NCBI RefSeq assembly: GCF_001039355.2
Contig: NW_019775461.1
Coordinates: forward strand, 349,147 to 390,577
Length of the DNA stretch: 41,431 nt
Reading direction: 5' to 3'
Origin: Lingula anatina
Lineage: Eukaryota > Brachiopoda > Lingulata > Lingulida > Lingulidae
Below, in pieces: positions 12,901 to 24,141 of the stretch (position 1 is the stretch's first letter; the number at the start of each line of letters is the position of its first letter). The notes under the pieces were generated by a model, which was not told where the DNA came from, made no database searches, and saw nothing but the letters and a program-made list of their open reading frames with translations. A program made the position numbers and the translations under genes.

Positions 12901-13997
12901 CCAAACGTCCATGTCTCAAAAACGCACTGCACACACATTTTGGTTTCATTTGAATTTTTAACAAATTTTCGGCTTGAATAACTCATGTGTTGCCGTTTAA
13001 TAATTTATTCTGAATCTTATATTTTATTAATCATCCCTCATTTTTCATAAATTTCGAATTTAATTCTTTTAGTTCGTCTAAGCATAAACTCTGCGCTCGC
13101 ATAATGACGACTGATTTGCGTTGCCGGTGTTAAGAGTATATGTAGCAGAGTGTTCGCCCTCCCTTAGATTTATACAGGTTAGGGGCAGCGTATCTTTGGT
13201 GGGCCAAAATCTAGGAAATGAATAAGCTAATGGGAACAGGACCTGTTTCACATGCCACCGGTCCTGCCTGGCGGTGATCTGTTGCACATGTAGGTGGGAC
13301 ATAAGAGTGCGAGGACTGTAGTTTCCGTATAATGACCTTCCACTGAAACGCCGATGTAAAATATAAGTAAAAAGGGTGTATTTATTTAATAAAAATGACG
13401 ACGAGCTAGTGATTCATTAGAAAGTGACTTGCGTTTTTAAGTAGGAATATCAATTTACTGACTTGAACCTGAAAATAAACTGAAAACCTTGCCATGTCAA
13501 CTTTCCTAGCTTTCCTGGACAGTGGACTGATCCAAAGCACTGGCTCGAATAGAAGTAAGTGGTCAAGGTGAACAGTGGTCAAGCAATGCCCTTTTTGCAG
13601 ATGTCACATGCATAGACAACCAACGAAGAGGGGGCTTGTGTTTCTCTCGATTTCTTTCGTGAAGAACAGAGGATAACAGAGGTATACGCTTCTAGAAAAG
13701 ATGGCTGCGTGTCTATGCCAGCAATAGAAATAGGGGTAACGGGGTGTATATATATCGATGGATCATCTTCTACTTCATCCATCCATTCTCCTAACCTAGC
13801 TCTTGCTTGTATCTTTTAACATGCGCACGTATGGTATCACGCAATACATTTATCCCAGGTATATACTACATGTAACTGCACACATAATACTGTACTTAAT
13901 GGGTAACACCTAGGTGCCTGAAAACCCCCTTCAAAACTGTTGAATTTTTTTGTGTTATTTTTAGATTTAACTTCATCTGTGTGTCTCCTCATCAAGA

Positions 13998-14717
13998 ATG
14001 AAACAGCTGTACGGTGCAGTGGCGTTGTTTGCAGTTCTCTGTTTGAATGGAATAAGCAGTAAGCAATTGAAGGAAGAACAGATGCAAATCCATGAAGACG
14101 GTGAAAGAGCATTTAAAGAACGAATTGTGGCTAACACTCGCAGTCTACTGCAACAAGCAGGACGTATCAAAGTGTTGAAGGAAACTGGAAAAGGTAGGGC
14201 CTTCTACTGAATTACTCGTGCATAATTAGATATGGGCTTTAAACAAAGCCACCTGACTAATCTTATATGGTTCAGTTGCATACGTCGTTGTCACATTTTT
14301 TGTATATCTTAGTATACTCGAAACCCAATGAAACTATCGTTCTACCTCGGCCGATGCAACTCCGCGAGGACTACGCTGAAGGCAATCAGAATAGCAGATA
14401 AACACGCCTGTTAAACTGATTGCATTCAACGTGAGCCCCCGCAGAGTTGGATCGATCTGCATAGAACGACAATTTCACTGGTAAAGAGCCCCAATGCCAA
14501 GGCAAGTTAAGGCAAGACTGCACGAAGATAGCTTTGATTCTGTGTACATTTTACATTCTAGCGCGTCTTATAAAGGCAAATAAGGGATATGGGGTACGCA
14601 ACCAGTACGTTATTCGATTGAAGGAAGGACTAACTGATAAACAAGGTACTGATACCTCTAACGTAAAATTTTTTTATTTTAACAGTGGGGTCGATTGGGG
14701 CCTATTTCTATGTACGC

Positions 14718-14758
<41 letters not shown>

Positions 14759-17701
14759 TCTCGATATGAAGAGTGACTTGGAACAAAAGAAGTATTTTAA
14801 CTCTGTTCTCTTCCTATGTGAGTATTTATAATTATTGTCTTTTTTTAAACAGAAGACAAGGAAGATAAATGACACAATCGTTGTCTTTCAACTTTTAAAA
14901 CGATTTTTGTAACGATACAAATAAGTTCCATTTATTTTCTTCGTGTCATCAAATAGAACCCTCGCTCCCATTGAGAGTACGAGTGGGCGCTGATGCAATT
15001 TTGCAATTTTTTTTCAAAATTATCTCGGTATTTTATTTGCTTACCAGCTAGCTTTACTATTTTTATCTCCTTAGTTGCACGGTTTCTGGAGACGATTCCG
15101 CGGTACAAAGGCGACCACATTAAATTTAACAGTGAAACAGACATAGTAATGGTGAAGCTTACAGAAAGGTAAGTCTACGTGCAAAACCCATACAACGTTT
15201 GTGGTGCGAATTCTTCTAAATCTAGGGAGTATAATCACATGAACAAGCTAGGGCTTCTTTTCACCCTAACAGGAGTTATCCTGTACAAGGAGTTATACTA
15301 ACAGGAGTTATACTGTAAAGACAGTGCAGCTAAGGTCCAAAATAAAACGACGACGAATGTGTTAAATTTCATTTTTGTAATGCACTTTCCATCTTTTGTA
15401 GCGAGGTGGAAGAAGTAAGAAAGAACACAGATATTATTGAAGAAATCGAGCAAGATGTTATAGTGAAAGTTAATGACGATTTTAGAAGCTGTCATGAATA
15501 CAACGTACTTGACTTATATGGACTGTGGGTGAGTACAACTAAGAAAGATGGTGTGTTTTGTTAAAAAATTTGTAGCTTGCTTTTTACTTTATTTATTTAG
15601 TTTCATTTTAAAGCAGAATATACCTCTCGTATTCTTACAAGTTGGGCGCTTTCCCCTCGATTTACACACCTGCATCATGCCTCTTTCAAAACTTAAAAGG
15701 CTCAGAAAGGATTTTAGCCGTCCTTAGCACGGAAGCAGTCACGGAAGGACAATGTTCATGTAAAAATCCATTTCTCGAATTTTGAAGATTCAGCACTCAA
15801 TCTATACACTAGAGGTATGTTTTAATCGATCCCCGCCATTTAAAAAATTATAAAAACAATCTATTAATAGTAAAAANTTCAGGCCATTCTGACGGCATGA
15901 AGCAAACCCTTTAAATACTGGTGAGTTTTGTAGCCTCTTTCAGTTTCAAAATGTTTGAGATATTCATAACACTTTTATTCATGTCGTGTATACAAGTAGT
16001 AAATATTCAATGACACCGTGCAAAATATGATCAAATATTTTATTTTAAATCATTACAACATTTACAAAACATCATCATTTTCATTCTCATCACTATCTGG
16101 GATGCATCCACTGTTCACATACACGTATTCACAGCTCATGCAGAGGCACGATTGACTACATGGTAACTTTTTTCGCCTTCTGGATCCCCGTATTGACCTT
16201 TCACTTTCCTTATAGGGAATGATGAACGTCATACCGATTGATATAAATGACATTTAATTACCAAAAAGTCAAAATGTCAACTGTAAATTAATCTATAATT
16301 GATATCAAATTAACTAAAAGATGCGTGTCGCACATGATAAATATTACATAAAGGGATTTTTTTTTTATATTTTCACAAAAATTCAGTTTATCATTCAATA
16401 TGTAAATCGATGAAATGGGTGTAATTTATAGTCATAAGTGATAAATATAGTACTCGTGCACATCAATTTTCCGTTGGATTTTTTAAATACAAGCTCAAGT
16501 AGTAAAGAACATTAAGAAACCGAAAATAGTACTTTCACCCCAAAGCCACCGATATGAAATCATCAGAATAATGACCATAGTATTTTTGAAGACAAATAAT
16601 ATTAATGGACAAATGATAATATTATAACCACCGATTTTATGTAGAGTCGTTTTTCAGCCTGATTTTGGCTTACATGGTATAAAGCTCTGCCTCTTCTAAG
16701 CAATAACTACACGTGAACGGTGAAATAGGTCACAATCTTGGTGGACCACGCATACGCACTTTTAGGATATACATATATATCCTAAAAGACCTTTTCCCGG
16801 ACCTTTTGTCGGCAAAAATTCGGCTTATTTCGAATTTATGTAATATATATTACTTTTTTTTCAGGGCTTGGACAGAGTTGACAAAATCCGAGATGACAAT
16901 CGCCTGCTAAGCTGGGGTAACGGCAGTGGAATAGATGTCTATATTATTGACACTGGAATAAGACCCAGTCATGAGTGTTTTGCAGGAGGGAGAGTGACAC
17001 TTGGCTTTCCCGACACGTCAGAAACGGCCGCCATTGACGACCATGGTCACGGCACTCATGTCGCGGGCACAGTTGGTTGTTCAAAGTACGGAATTGCTAA
17101 AGAAGTTCACCTGATCGCTGTGAAGGTATTAGATGGCAACGGAAGCGGTACCTCCCAGGGCGTTCTAAACGGAATGTACTGGGTGCTTGAGCAGGTGCGT
17201 GCTAGAAAGCGCACATCTGTGGTGAATATGTCCTTAGGCGGAGGCTACAGCACTGCGTCGAACGACGCCGTTGCAGCCTTGGTTGATGAAGGTATCCCTG
17301 TCGTCGTCGCTGCAGGAAACGATAATGAAGACGCCTGTCTCAGTTCCCCATCCAGTGCCCCCAAAGCAATTACAGTAGGTGCAACCACCTCGTCTGATTC
17401 CAGGGCGGATTTTTCCAACTATGGCCGTTGTGTAGATATATATGCCCCCGGAGACCGTATTCTCTCAGCAACTAATAAAACCGACACTTCCACTGCAGTA
17501 AAGAGTGGCACATCTATGGCGTCTCCTTTAGTCGCTGGGGCGGTTGCGGCACTGGGATCGGTGTTCGTTGCAGAGGGTTACTTCCAGGAAAATACCCCTG
17601 CGTTTGAACGATTGGTGAATCATTATTTGATGTATTTTGCCGTTACCACACCTGGGGAAAACCACCGCTTGCTACATGTTGAATGTTTATCTTCTTCTTG
17701 A
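13998..17701 (+). CDS. Secreted subtilisin-like serine protease (S8, proteinase K type), S8-plus, 5 exons, 445 aa
   Basis: Secretory serine endopeptidase. Exons: 13998-14193, 14562-14645, 15075-15168, 15402-15528, 16865-17701. All use GT-AG with phases 1,1,2,0, 1,338 nt in total. Residues 1-20 are a signal peptide (LYGAVALFAVLCLNGISS). Exons 2-4 encode an inhibitor-I9-like propeptide, recognisable by NQYVIRLKEGL at about residues 79-89. The catalytic domain lies entirely in exon 5: D196 in YIIDTG, H229 in HGHGTHVAG, oxyanion N319 in AAGN, S384 in SGTSMASP. The full triad is present, and NMSLGGGYS matches the proteinase K substrate-binding strand. It is divergent to CA and convergent with S8-minus copy 1. 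Intron 1 holds a foldback element and intron 4 contains an N at 15877, so intron 4 length is uncertain. A decayed copy lies at 25214-29521. Confidence 0.93.
14330..14476. mobile_element. Foldback/MITE-like imperfect palindrome in S8-plus intron 1
   Basis: The 147-bp block folds on itself. GAAACTATCGTTCTA at the left pairs with the reverse complement GAAATTGTCGTTCTA at the right, and internal arms around GGCAATCAG pair with GCAATCAG. The loop is around ATAAACACGC. It shares a GTTGGATCGATC motif with the MITEs at 28834-29289. Ends and target duplication are not clear. Confidence 0.5.
14718..14757. repeat. (AAT)n microsatellite
   Basis: About 13 AAT units in S8-plus intron 2. Confidence 0.9.
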
Positions 17702-18874
17702 ATGTTAATCTTCGACTGCTAGATAAAATTCCACTCTCGTAACCTGTAATTAGTTTCATTCAAATGTTAAGTGCTGTAGTTTATTGTACCATCAGCATAG
17801 GCGCTGGCGGTACACATGGTTTTAGTCCCGACCCGTCTCGTCCGCCGTATCCGCTGCCATGTCACCGTTACTGCGACTACAAGAACCTGCGTGTTGGTGC
17901 ACGGGTTTAGGTGTGGCGCTCGTCGCAATGCACCCTTGTCCAAAATTTGGATTTGAACTTTTACTTTTCCCCATGATTTTGTTACATAGTGTAATTTTCA
18001 ACAAAAAAAACCTGAAAACTTTTTAGTGCATTTTGTAGAGCTTGTCCAGCACAGCACTGGAGGCGCGGCAGTGTATCTTTTTGTTTAGTTTTGTTTTCCA
18101 TACGAATGCGCTTACTCCAGTTGTTGGTACAATACCCGAAAGCGGTATCGCCTCTCTGATCCTCTAGTTTACCTCTTATTTTGAACTCTATAGCTAGTTG
18201 ACTTAGTGCAAATTGTTTGAAATGGCAGATGCTATTATATAAATGAGTGTGTACCACTGCAGACTTGCGTCACTTTCTCTTTGTTGGTGTTCTAACTTTG
18301 TATTTTTTAAAAATCTTTTTGTAATGTATCATATCACATTTTCTTGATGGCCACGCACGGTCATTCCTATTTCTCCTTGCACCCTTTGAATTTAAGTGAC
18401 AGTGGTGAATGTGGTAGGGAGATTTGTTACTTTCAAAAGAATAATTAGTGAATAAATTAAAAAACAGATAAACGATATAATTATAAGGATACTTCCTTGG
18501 CGTTTTCTATTTTTTCACAACTTTTCGATTTCCATTCCGTTAAATAAATGTCACTTGAAGCAGTTATAAGATTGCAGTCGGATCGAGTAAAATTTTCGAG
18601 TATTAGTGATAGATACTCCAAAGTATTTCAATGACGAACTACCCTCTACCAGGGCCATTTATTGATTTTTCACTAGATATTCGCATATTTGCATGAACAT
18701 CAAAAATGAAAAATACGATTTTGATTTCAGATTAAACTTTATTTTGCCTTAAATTGTGCTGATAATATGACAGATCAACCCCAGGCCAACCCGAAAATTT
18801 GAATCACGAGTCTTAATTTGATCGGATTCCCTTGCTTATTATTCAGAAAGCTATAATTAAGAGATTATTCTATT
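17702..18874. other. S8-plus 3' flank, conserved between the two duplicated units
   Basis: No gene recognised. Much of it aligns by eye with 29522-30310 downstream of the S8-plus pseudogene, for example the shared 'ATATAAATGAGTG' segment at about 18236 and 29694 and 'AAGCAGTT.TAAGATTGC' at about 18557 and 30003. AATAAA at 18451-18456 and about 18543 are possible poly(A) signals for S8-plus. The block ends at a single N. Confidence 0.5.
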
Positions 18875-18875
18875 N
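18875..18875. other. Single ambiguous base, probable contig join
   Basis: Sequence similarity to unit 2 stops abruptly here and resumes at about 19081 within the intron upstream of the missing catalytic exon of S8-minus copy 1. The other Ns in the window are at 15877 and 31633. Confidence 0.6.
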
Positions 18876-19195
18876 TTTGTTCTATGACTGATTAAATGTT
18901 CTCCGTCATCCATTAGTAGTCCTCAAGGTATATATATAAATTAATCAAATTCTGAAACTTATAATGTTATGTACCAATGTCCCTGATATCTTTCACAAGA
19001 AACTGATTCCCATGCGCTGGTCAAGTGAGGCACTGGCGACGATTCCAAGGCGTATGGTTCAAGTGACCAGCTCATTAAGATCGATATTTTTGAAAGACCT
19101 TGGGTTAATTTCACAACTAAATTCGTTACACAGTAACTCACAATATCTAATTTTCTTATATTTCTTATTTGGATCTTTCTCAAAATTCAACTTAC

Positions 19196-19343
19196 CCATA
19201 AGGCGCTCTGAAGTTGACTGGTAACGCAATCATCAACAGCATGGACTACGTTGTTTTGTTCGATTTCCTTGATTAAATCGGTATAGTCTCTTAGGGAGTC
19301 CAATTCTCTGTAATGTACACAAATAATTAAAATAGTTAACATT

Positions 19344-19376
<33 letters not shown>

Positions 19377-19519
19377 GTTTTTCAAAGAATATACTATAAG
19401 TGATTTCATGTCAGAGGTTTAGCTACCCGTGTAACATCATTGCCACTTAGTCTCTTAGGGAATCCAATTGTCTGTAATGTGTACAAATAATCAAATTAGC
19501 TTGCATTGAACACACGCGT

Positions 19520-19558
<39 letters not shown>

Positions 19559-21907
19559 ACCTCAGTAAAATCTATAATAGATACAATGTAGGCTACTCTG
19601 TTTTTAAAAGATATAATATAAGTTATCTCATCTCATGTCAGAGGTTTAGCTACCCGCGTATCATTTACTGCCACTTACTCTTCTTCGACATCATCAATTA
19701 GAACAAAGTTCGTTTTGGGGCTGAATTTCACCCGCTTGGATTTGCCTCTCAAACCACTCCCTTTTAACATCTGTTTTACTGGAAAATACAAAGTAATTGC
19801 AAAGTTAAATAATGTATTAAGAAGACCTGAAGTTACTATATTAAAAATTGCAATATTTTACATCCATACGTACGATGAACATGTTGCGAGTATTTCCTCC
19901 CGCTGTGCATCAATAAAAAACGACATGGTAGCACATTTTTTGTTTTTATTCAAATACATATCATTAAAATCTACCGGAAGTCCTTCCATTTTGAGCCTCC
20001 TTTTTAAACCTATTCAATCCCAGAATGAAGGGTATCTCAGGCGACTGAAGTTAGCCATCATGCCAGTTATACGAATAAGCGCAAGATAGGCATCTAAATG
20101 CAAATAAATTTTTCTCAAGCCCCCAATGCCAAAAAAAGTTCTAGAAAAAACGAATGAAATCATTGCCCAGGAAGAAAAAGCGCATCGATAATTCTTTCTT
20201 GAGAAAAATACAGGGAGGATGTGCCATAAACTTTCTCACGTATACGATGATTGGGGCTTGCAACCTCTACCAGGGCTGCAGTTATCATTATGTGGACATT
20301 TGCGCTGAGGCGTAGAGAGAATAACCGTGACCTTTGCCAGAGACATATCTGTGAATATCTGGTGAGAAATCAGTCTGTGCCCCCGATGGGTAGGGGCTTG
20401 CCTGGTCATCTCAGCTGGTAATTATATAAGCTGCTTTGTGTTAAACTGACAAGCAAGTTCTAGCGCATGTCTAATTACTAGCTACCGTTCATATAATCAT
20501 ACCTGCCGGTATGCTTATCAACAGAATCGACACCACTTGCATGTGCTAATTAGTGACTTTTAAGAAATGTTCGTGGAATCGCAGCCGTACCAGGGGTTAT
20601 CTTAGAGAGGGGTGAGAAAGTGACATAGTTCTCATTAGATCGGCTAACCATTTTCAGGGTATGTACGCACAGAAAGAAAAATCGTGAATTGTAGGAACGT
20701 TACTGAAGAAGCCACAGGGAATCTTAGTAGATGTTAGTCCAAGGTCTTGAATAATATCTTCCTTGACGACTTAACATTTGTCAAAGACAAAAAGACCCAG
20801 GTGTGGTGGATCGACTTACTGCTGTTCATGCATGGCGCAGAGGCCAAGCCCTAATTGACCATGAAGGTCACAAACCAATATCGAGAAATGACGGTTTAGT
20901 CATAAAGGTAATACGTTTCCACCCTCTGGTCGTACGCTACAAAAAACGACATCTTACTTTTATAAAATTGCGCAAAAGGCTGCAAATTAAAGCTGCGTGA
21001 CGTCTTGGCAAAAATTAGTGATAAGATGTGATTGGTTGATAATTTTAGAGAACGATCACACGGTATAAAATTAAAGCGTTGACCATGGATAAGAAAACCA
21101 CGCTTTAATTTCTTAATAGTATTTATTTTATCCATTATACAAACTGACTTTGAATTGGGAAATAAGTCAACGTATTATACCCATTAATGATTTTATATCT
21201 AATGCTATCATGATTTTTTAATCAGCACTGGAAACTTACCTCCCTTATTCGAAACGTTTTCCTTAAGCGTGACAATGTATGACTTTGGAACTCCTTCCCC
21301 TTGTGCTCCGGCTTTCACAAGACGGACTGAAATCATGACGAGGTGACGGGTTTATCGCCATTGCTTTTGTATATATATGGCTTTTAATGGTTTTAACTGA
21401 ATCATAACCAAGTAGCAATATCACCGACAAGTCATGGCGCAGACATAATATCGTGAAAGCTATATTACACATTTACTGAAATCACTTTACTGTTCATTAC
21501 GACCAAGTCAATAAGTATGTTTTAATTGCACTTAATGATACGGTAAAGTCATCTTTGAAAACGTGAAAATACTGTGTGTTACCTTTTCCACTTTGCTCAT
21601 CCACCAGTAGCTTGCCTTGTTTAGACAATTCCTTGCGTATCAAGTGGTCTCTCTCGTCATCGGACAGACCTTTGTCTAATTGGAGACCACCTTGTTTCTT
21701 TTCATCTCCCTCTAATTTCCCCGATTCTTTTGGATCTTTTTCTTGTCCATCATCTTCTTCAGAAGTTTTAAAAGGAATCTTTTTTTCATCTTTTTCTGGT
21801 ACAGAGGGTGCTACTGCAGGTGATGGTTTATCTCCAGCTTTATTTTTTGCACCGTAAACGACAGCGACCACGGTCAGTGCTGCCAATATAGCGAAAGTGG
21901 TCTTCAT
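19196..21907 (-). CDS. Subtilisin-like protease S8-minus copy 1, exons 1-4 only (catalytic exon absent)
   Basis: Exons 21907-21583, 21326-21240, 19778-19679 and 19307-19196 are open, in phase (1,1,2,0) and correspond one to one with S8-minus copy 2. Exon 4 has one extra codon (AVDD for ADD). They encode a signal peptide (MKTTFAILAALTVVAVVYG), a Lys/Glu-rich segment, and the I9-like propeptide (KSYIVTLKENV). The donor after exon 4 (TGG then GTAAGT) is intact, but no subtilisin catalytic exon follows before 18875. An upstream in-frame ATG at 21970 exists, but an acceptor-like TTTTTTCAAG lies between, so the downstream ATG conserved in copy 2 is preferred. Either the locus is a real 3'-truncated gene or exon 5 was lost in assembly at the N. 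If truly truncated, the product would be propeptide only. Confidence 0.8.
19346..19553. repeat. Two (CA)n tracts within a tandemly duplicated intron segment
   Basis: CA repeats at 19346-19374 and 19520-19553 in intron 3 of S8-minus copy 1. Between them lies a second copy of the exon 4 acceptor plus about 20 bp of exon 4 (about 19447-19475). The same arrangement occurs in copy 2 at 33529-33775. Confidence 0.8.
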
Positions 21908-22302
21908 ATTTTTCTGTGGTTTGAAGACCTTGAAAAAACATACGAAATTTAGCTTTATTTTCACTTCCACAAAAAACGATTCAGCATTCTTATCAATTCA
22001 GTTTCTCTTTCTTTTGTTTTGTGAAAAACAAAACTTGCCTGCATCAGTGGCAATGACTACTCAAATTCTATCTACAGATAGAATACCAAAAAGTAAAAAG
22101 AACTGTACCCGTATGTACATTTATGTTTGTTCAGTAAGAAGTTAGAATGTAATACCAGTCGCTCACTTTGCACTTGTTTTAACAAAGGAAGGTCTGTTTT
22201 AACTTGAGCAGGGAAAAATAACTGACAGTTATGCTTCCATGGTTTGATATGATATATCTGAGATAAATATCATCAAAACACAAGGTGGCAATGATTACTT
22301 AC

Positions 22303-22560
22303 CGTCAGTAATGGACACCGGATGAAGGTAAACACCGCACTGTTACCTTTGCTGTGCAGAAGTTTCTGACGTTGTGTTCGAGTTTGAGATTTTTGTTCGT
22401 TCTCCTTTCAGCTGTGTATCCTCTAGTGGCCACAGGTTCTTGGTGAGGCTTTTTATGTCCTGGTGACTGTCTTTATAATCTGATAAGAATGACGTATGTG
22501 ATTCGTGTTATGTAACAGATGAAGCGGTGTGACGTATAGACAAAAGTAAAAGTTGTCGAG
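22303..22560 (-). promoter_or_regulatory. Probable promoter and non-coding first exon of S8-minus copy 1
   Basis: On the minus strand a donor (GACG then GTAAGT, boundary at 22303) ends a likely 5' UTR exon, with an acceptor just before the coding ATG. Upstream are CATAAAAAG (22457-22449) and TTATAAAG (22478-22471), both TATA-like. Next come a GATA-type site (plus strand CTGATAAG, 22480-22487) and a CRE-like TGACGT (22490-22495). About 67 bp covering all of these (22434-22500) is identical in copy 2 at 36114-36180, longer than the identity seen in most introns. The TSS is not visible. Confidence 0.5.
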
Positions 22561-22924
22561 CACCGCTGCCTCAGCCACTCACAATGTGCCACTTACCTGT
22601 CAATGTTATCACCATCAAATTACCAGTATACCATGCCCAGAGCGTTTTCCCGATTTACCTCAATACAGGCCTGCATGGGTGGAGCTGAGAATCTGATGAT
22701 GTAACTGCCACCTCGGCCATTTTCTAATTTAACGGCTTACGTATTTGCATAACTTGCCATCTAGCATTATTATTATTATCATCCTTTACCCAGTTGTCCA
22801 AATGACACCAGATGCTGGTGCATATGAGCAAGTAAATATATATTTGCCTCGATCTTTGTATAATTGCATTTGTTCATAATTGAATAAGTAAGTTACGATA
22901 AAAAAACATTCATACTCTGCACAC

Positions 22925-24141
22925 CTGATTCAGTGATGTTTGAATGTCCAAAATAGGTTTTAGGTTCGTGTTGTCCTCAGACTGCACCTGCAATCATAAC
23001 TGGCGCAATCACAGTTGCAATCTCAACTACTGCAATAGTAGCAAAAATGAATACCTACAGTTTAGCTGGCTACTCCATAACTTATACTGGTAATTATTTA
23101 AACTGCAGCACCAATAGTATTTGTACTGTTGAGAATGAAAACCGTGGTAAAGTAGACGTCTTACATATCAACTGAATTTTTGTTTTATGCACACGTTTAT
23201 TTCAATAACCAAATGACTTAAAGGGGAATAGTAGTCTCTGGGGGACCTAAATTCAATAAAATCCGACCTCCCTCTTCTCTCTAGATCTGCCCATCACGTT
23301 TTACCCACTGTAAGGTAAGCGTAACTGACATTGGCCTATGTATAACAATGCGGCGTGTAATGCCTTTGCACGGGTACGACATGTTAACCTTGCAAATAAA
23401 GCACTTAACGATACAAAAAATGGAACACATTATCCTGGACTTTCGTGCATTCTGATCATGTAAAACATATCTTCCTAGTAGCGCTTGGACTATTTTTAAA
23501 CGATTATTTAAAAGCGGCTACGCGGATCATGGACAGAGCTGAAACCAGGAAAACTAACTGTATTAAAAAACTAAAATGAAATACTGTAAGGCTTATTTCG
23601 GCGTTTATTTGCAAACGTACGTCTAGAGAGAAGAGGGGGTCGGATTTTATTGAAATTAGGTCCCCAGAGACTTGTATTCCCCTTTAATTTTTGGCGAAAC
23701 ACTGCATCTGAAAGAAATCCATACTCACTGAAAGTAGTCCTAAAACAGCCAGACCGTCAGAATTATTTTTCGCCGCGTTGAAATCGGCATACTTCGTCGA
23801 GTAATGAACAAAGTGCATCTGTCAAGCACAAGGCGACCGTTAATAAGGCTAAGCACTATTGAGCATACAGTAGGTACCGTATGCTACGAGAAGGTTTCGT
23901 AGATATATCACAGGGTAGTGTTTATATGGAGCTTGTTGGTGACGGCAGACTAAATCTTATATACATGCATGGTACACATGCATGTACTGTTTCCCGTCGA
24001 TGAAGTGTTCGGAACCTTTGCTGCTCGAATTCCCCCAATGCATGTGGAACTGCACCAGTTTGCACGGCTTGCTAAAACATTGCTGTTAATGGAAATTATG
24101 GAATAGTTTCCAAAACCTATTATTATTTGAATTGAACTAAA
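22925..24141 (-). pseudogene. Alpha carbonic anhydrase pseudogene (exons 4-6 remnant)
   Basis: Exon 6 equivalent: 22987-22925, with a net 4-nt loss and therefore a frameshift. Exon 5 equivalent: 23818-23729, still open, one codon shorter, with its first zinc-ligand histidine in MHFVHYSTKY. Exon 4 equivalent: about 24141-23985, with short insertions near the acceptor and near GGAAACTATTCC that shift frame, although QFHMHWGNSSS is still legible. Its donor is altered and the LE codons lost. Exons 7-8 fall in a deletion matching about 4110-4915 of unit 1, and exons 1-3 in a larger one. A 462-bp MITE interrupts the intron between exons 4-5 and 6. No functional enzyme is possible. Confidence 0.88.
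23222..23683. mobile_element. 462-bp MITE with TTAA target duplication
   Basis: Terminal inverted repeats of about 63 bp, imperfect: left AGGGGAATAGTAGTCTCTGG, right (reverse complement) AGGGGAATACAAGTCTCTGG, both continuing to CTCTAGA. The flanks are TTAA at 23218-23221 and 23684-23687. The paralogous site in unit 1 (about 5428) has a single TTAA, proving the insertion and its target duplication. TTAA is typical of piggyBac and also Kolobok groups. No coding capacity. Confidence 0.92.

Larger units (their letters stand above)
11792..13997. promoter_or_regulatory. Divergent intergenic region between CA and S8-plus
   Basis: CA (minus) and S8-plus (plus) start codons face away from each other across 2.2 kb. 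Upstream of the CA ATG on the minus strand there is an AATAAAG TATA-like stretch at about 11830 and a GATA-type TGATAAG (plus strand CTTATCA, 11892-11898). A 3' splice site (TTATTTTTAG before ATTTAAC, about 13965) just ahead of the S8-plus ATG suggests a 5' UTR intron whose upstream exon I could not locate. The region also holds the TG/G and TTTA simple repeats. Otherwise nothing recognised. Confidence 0.4.
4040..22680. repeat. Duplicated unit 1: CA(-), S8-plus(+), S8-minus(-)
   Basis: The left edge aligns with 22690 onward (shared CTGCCACYTCGGCCATTTT, then TAACGGCTTACG). The right edge aligns with sequence ending at about 36345 (GGCCTGCATGG). All three genes recur in the same order and orientation in unit 2. 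Boundaries are by eye, within some tens of bases. Confidence 0.85.

Noticed and set aside
12664-12981. 105-codon open frame spanning the TTTA microsatellite
   Set aside because: Composed largely of C/A runs and a tetranucleotide repeat; low complexity.
13079-13302. Minus-strand open frame with an upstream-looking TATAAAT (13174-13168)
   Set aside because: No signal peptide, motif or splice partner, and the TATA-like site lies within the frame itself. Likely chance.
16062-16253. Minus-strand Cys-containing open frame in S8-plus intron 4
   Set aside because: Looked faintly like a cysteine-rich transposase tail, but I could match no family and it is short and next to the N at 15877. Not called.
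19345-19560. CRISPR-like regular repeats
   Set aside because: These are CA dinucleotide microsatellites and an intronic tandem duplication in a eukaryotic gene.
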